From assembly GCA_036787815.1 (NCBI GenBank), contig DAIQOP010000221.1, positions 1-6,765 of the forward strand: a stretch of DNA of 6,765 bases, written 5' to 3'. Position 1 is the first letter of the stretch, and each line of letters starts with the position of its first letter. Both the position numbers and the translations under genes were made by a program. This document shows positions 6,548-6,765 of this stretch, piece after piece. The notes below the pieces were generated by a model. That model had not been told where the DNA came from, did not search any database, and saw only the letters and a program-made list of their open reading frames with translations. The stretch comes from DATBAK01 sp036787815. Its GTDB lineage: Bacteria > Actinomycetota > Acidimicrobiia > IMCC26256 > PALSA-610.

Positions 6548-6765
6548 CTACCGCGCCTCGGACCCATCGTGGTCGAGCAGCGCGCGGCGCAACGTGGCCA
6601 CCGCCCGCGGGTCCCGACCGTGCCCCTCGAGGTACGCCTCGGCCGACCCGTAGCGGGCCCGCATCCCGGCCAGGAGGTTGCGCATCACGGCGACCTCGGC
6701 GGCGAGGAACGCGTCGCTCACCTCGACCGCTGTCCCCTCCGCGGCGGCCTGCGCGCGATGCCGGG
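6548..6765 (-). CDS. C-terminal end of a probable tyrosine-protein phosphatase (PtpB-like), cut by the window edge
   Basis: An open frame enters from the right edge and ends at the TAG whose complement is 6548-6550, giving 71 residues. The stretch VSDAFLAAEVAVMRNLLAGMRARYGSAEAYLEG followed by DPRAVATLRRALLD resembles the C-terminal helix pair of the Y_phosphatase3 family (M. tuberculosis PtpB type), which typically has a RYGS-x-x-AYL motif and ends in LRxxLL. The catalytic Cys-x5-Arg loop would lie upstream, outside the window, so activity cannot be judged. The third-base GC preference and helical pattern fit coding sequence. The other two minus-strand frames are less convincing: one has an early stop and the other reads as Arg/Gly/Pro-rich shadow sequence. 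It is upstream of, and in the same direction as, the dienelactone hydrolase gene, with a 46-bp gap, so it may be the first visible gene of a short operon. Confidence 0.6.
   Translation of the reverse strand, partial: RHRAQAAAEGTAVEVSDAFLAAEVAVMRNLLAGMRARYGSAEAYLEGHGRDPRAVATLRRALLDHDGSEAR

Noticed and set aside
6502..6567. Upstream extension of the dienelactone hydrolase to 6567
   Set aside because: The 22 added residues are not family-like and overlap the preceding gene's end. The ATG at 6501 has GAGGA just upstream and the normal N-terminus.

Overview
The window is high-GC DNA with tightly packed genes, several GTG starts and typical actinobacterial protein families: an EchA-type crotonase, a multi-GAF PP2C phosphatase with an RsbW-like kinase, and a PtpB-type tyrosine phosphatase tail. 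It looks like chromosomal DNA of an actinobacterium. A lineage such as Acidimicrobiia is possible, but nothing here fixes it. I see no mobile element, tRNA, rRNA, CRISPR array or prophage gene, and no gene-free stretch over 300 bases.

Layout: (1) 1-673, plus strand, the 3' part of an enoyl-CoA hydratase/isomerase gene cut by the left edge. (2) 700-1605, minus strand, an NAD(P)-dependent epimerase/dehydratase of the extended SDR family, tail-to-tail with gene 1. (3) 1606-1702, a 97-bp divergent promoter region. (4) 1703-4819, plus strand, a 1038-residue cytoplasmic signalling protein with the order PAS, GAF, GAF, GAF, SpoIIE/RsbU-type PP2C phosphatase, RsbW/SpoIIAB-type kinase. (5) 4828-5706, minus strand, a GNAT acetyltransferase fused to a C-terminal STAS domain (SpoIIAA/RsbV-like), tail-to-tail with gene 4 and only 8 bp from it. 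(6) 5791-6501, minus strand, a dienelactone hydrolase family protein. (7) 6548 to the right edge, minus strand, the last 71 residues of a protein resembling PtpB-type tyrosine phosphatases.

The most interesting part is the pair of genes 4 and 5. Together they carry all three catalytic or regulatory parts of a partner-switching module: PP2C phosphatase, serine kinase, and STAS phospho-acceptor with its serine kept. In M. tuberculosis Rv1364c, PAS, phosphatase, kinase and STAS lie in one chain. Here the STAS part is on the neighbouring convergent gene and is attached to an acetyltransferase. This suggests, as inference only, that stress or ligand sensing by PAS/GAF domains sets the phosphorylation state of the STAS domain, which could gate protein or small-molecule acetylation rather than, or besides, a sigma factor. 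No sigma factor gene is in the window.

The two genes also share mirrored 3' ends. Their last codons form a long inverted repeat (9 bp plus 10 bp, 8-nt loop) that contains both stop codons and probably acts as a bidirectional terminator. The remaining genes look like ordinary metabolic or housekeeping genes with no clear functional link to the signalling pair.
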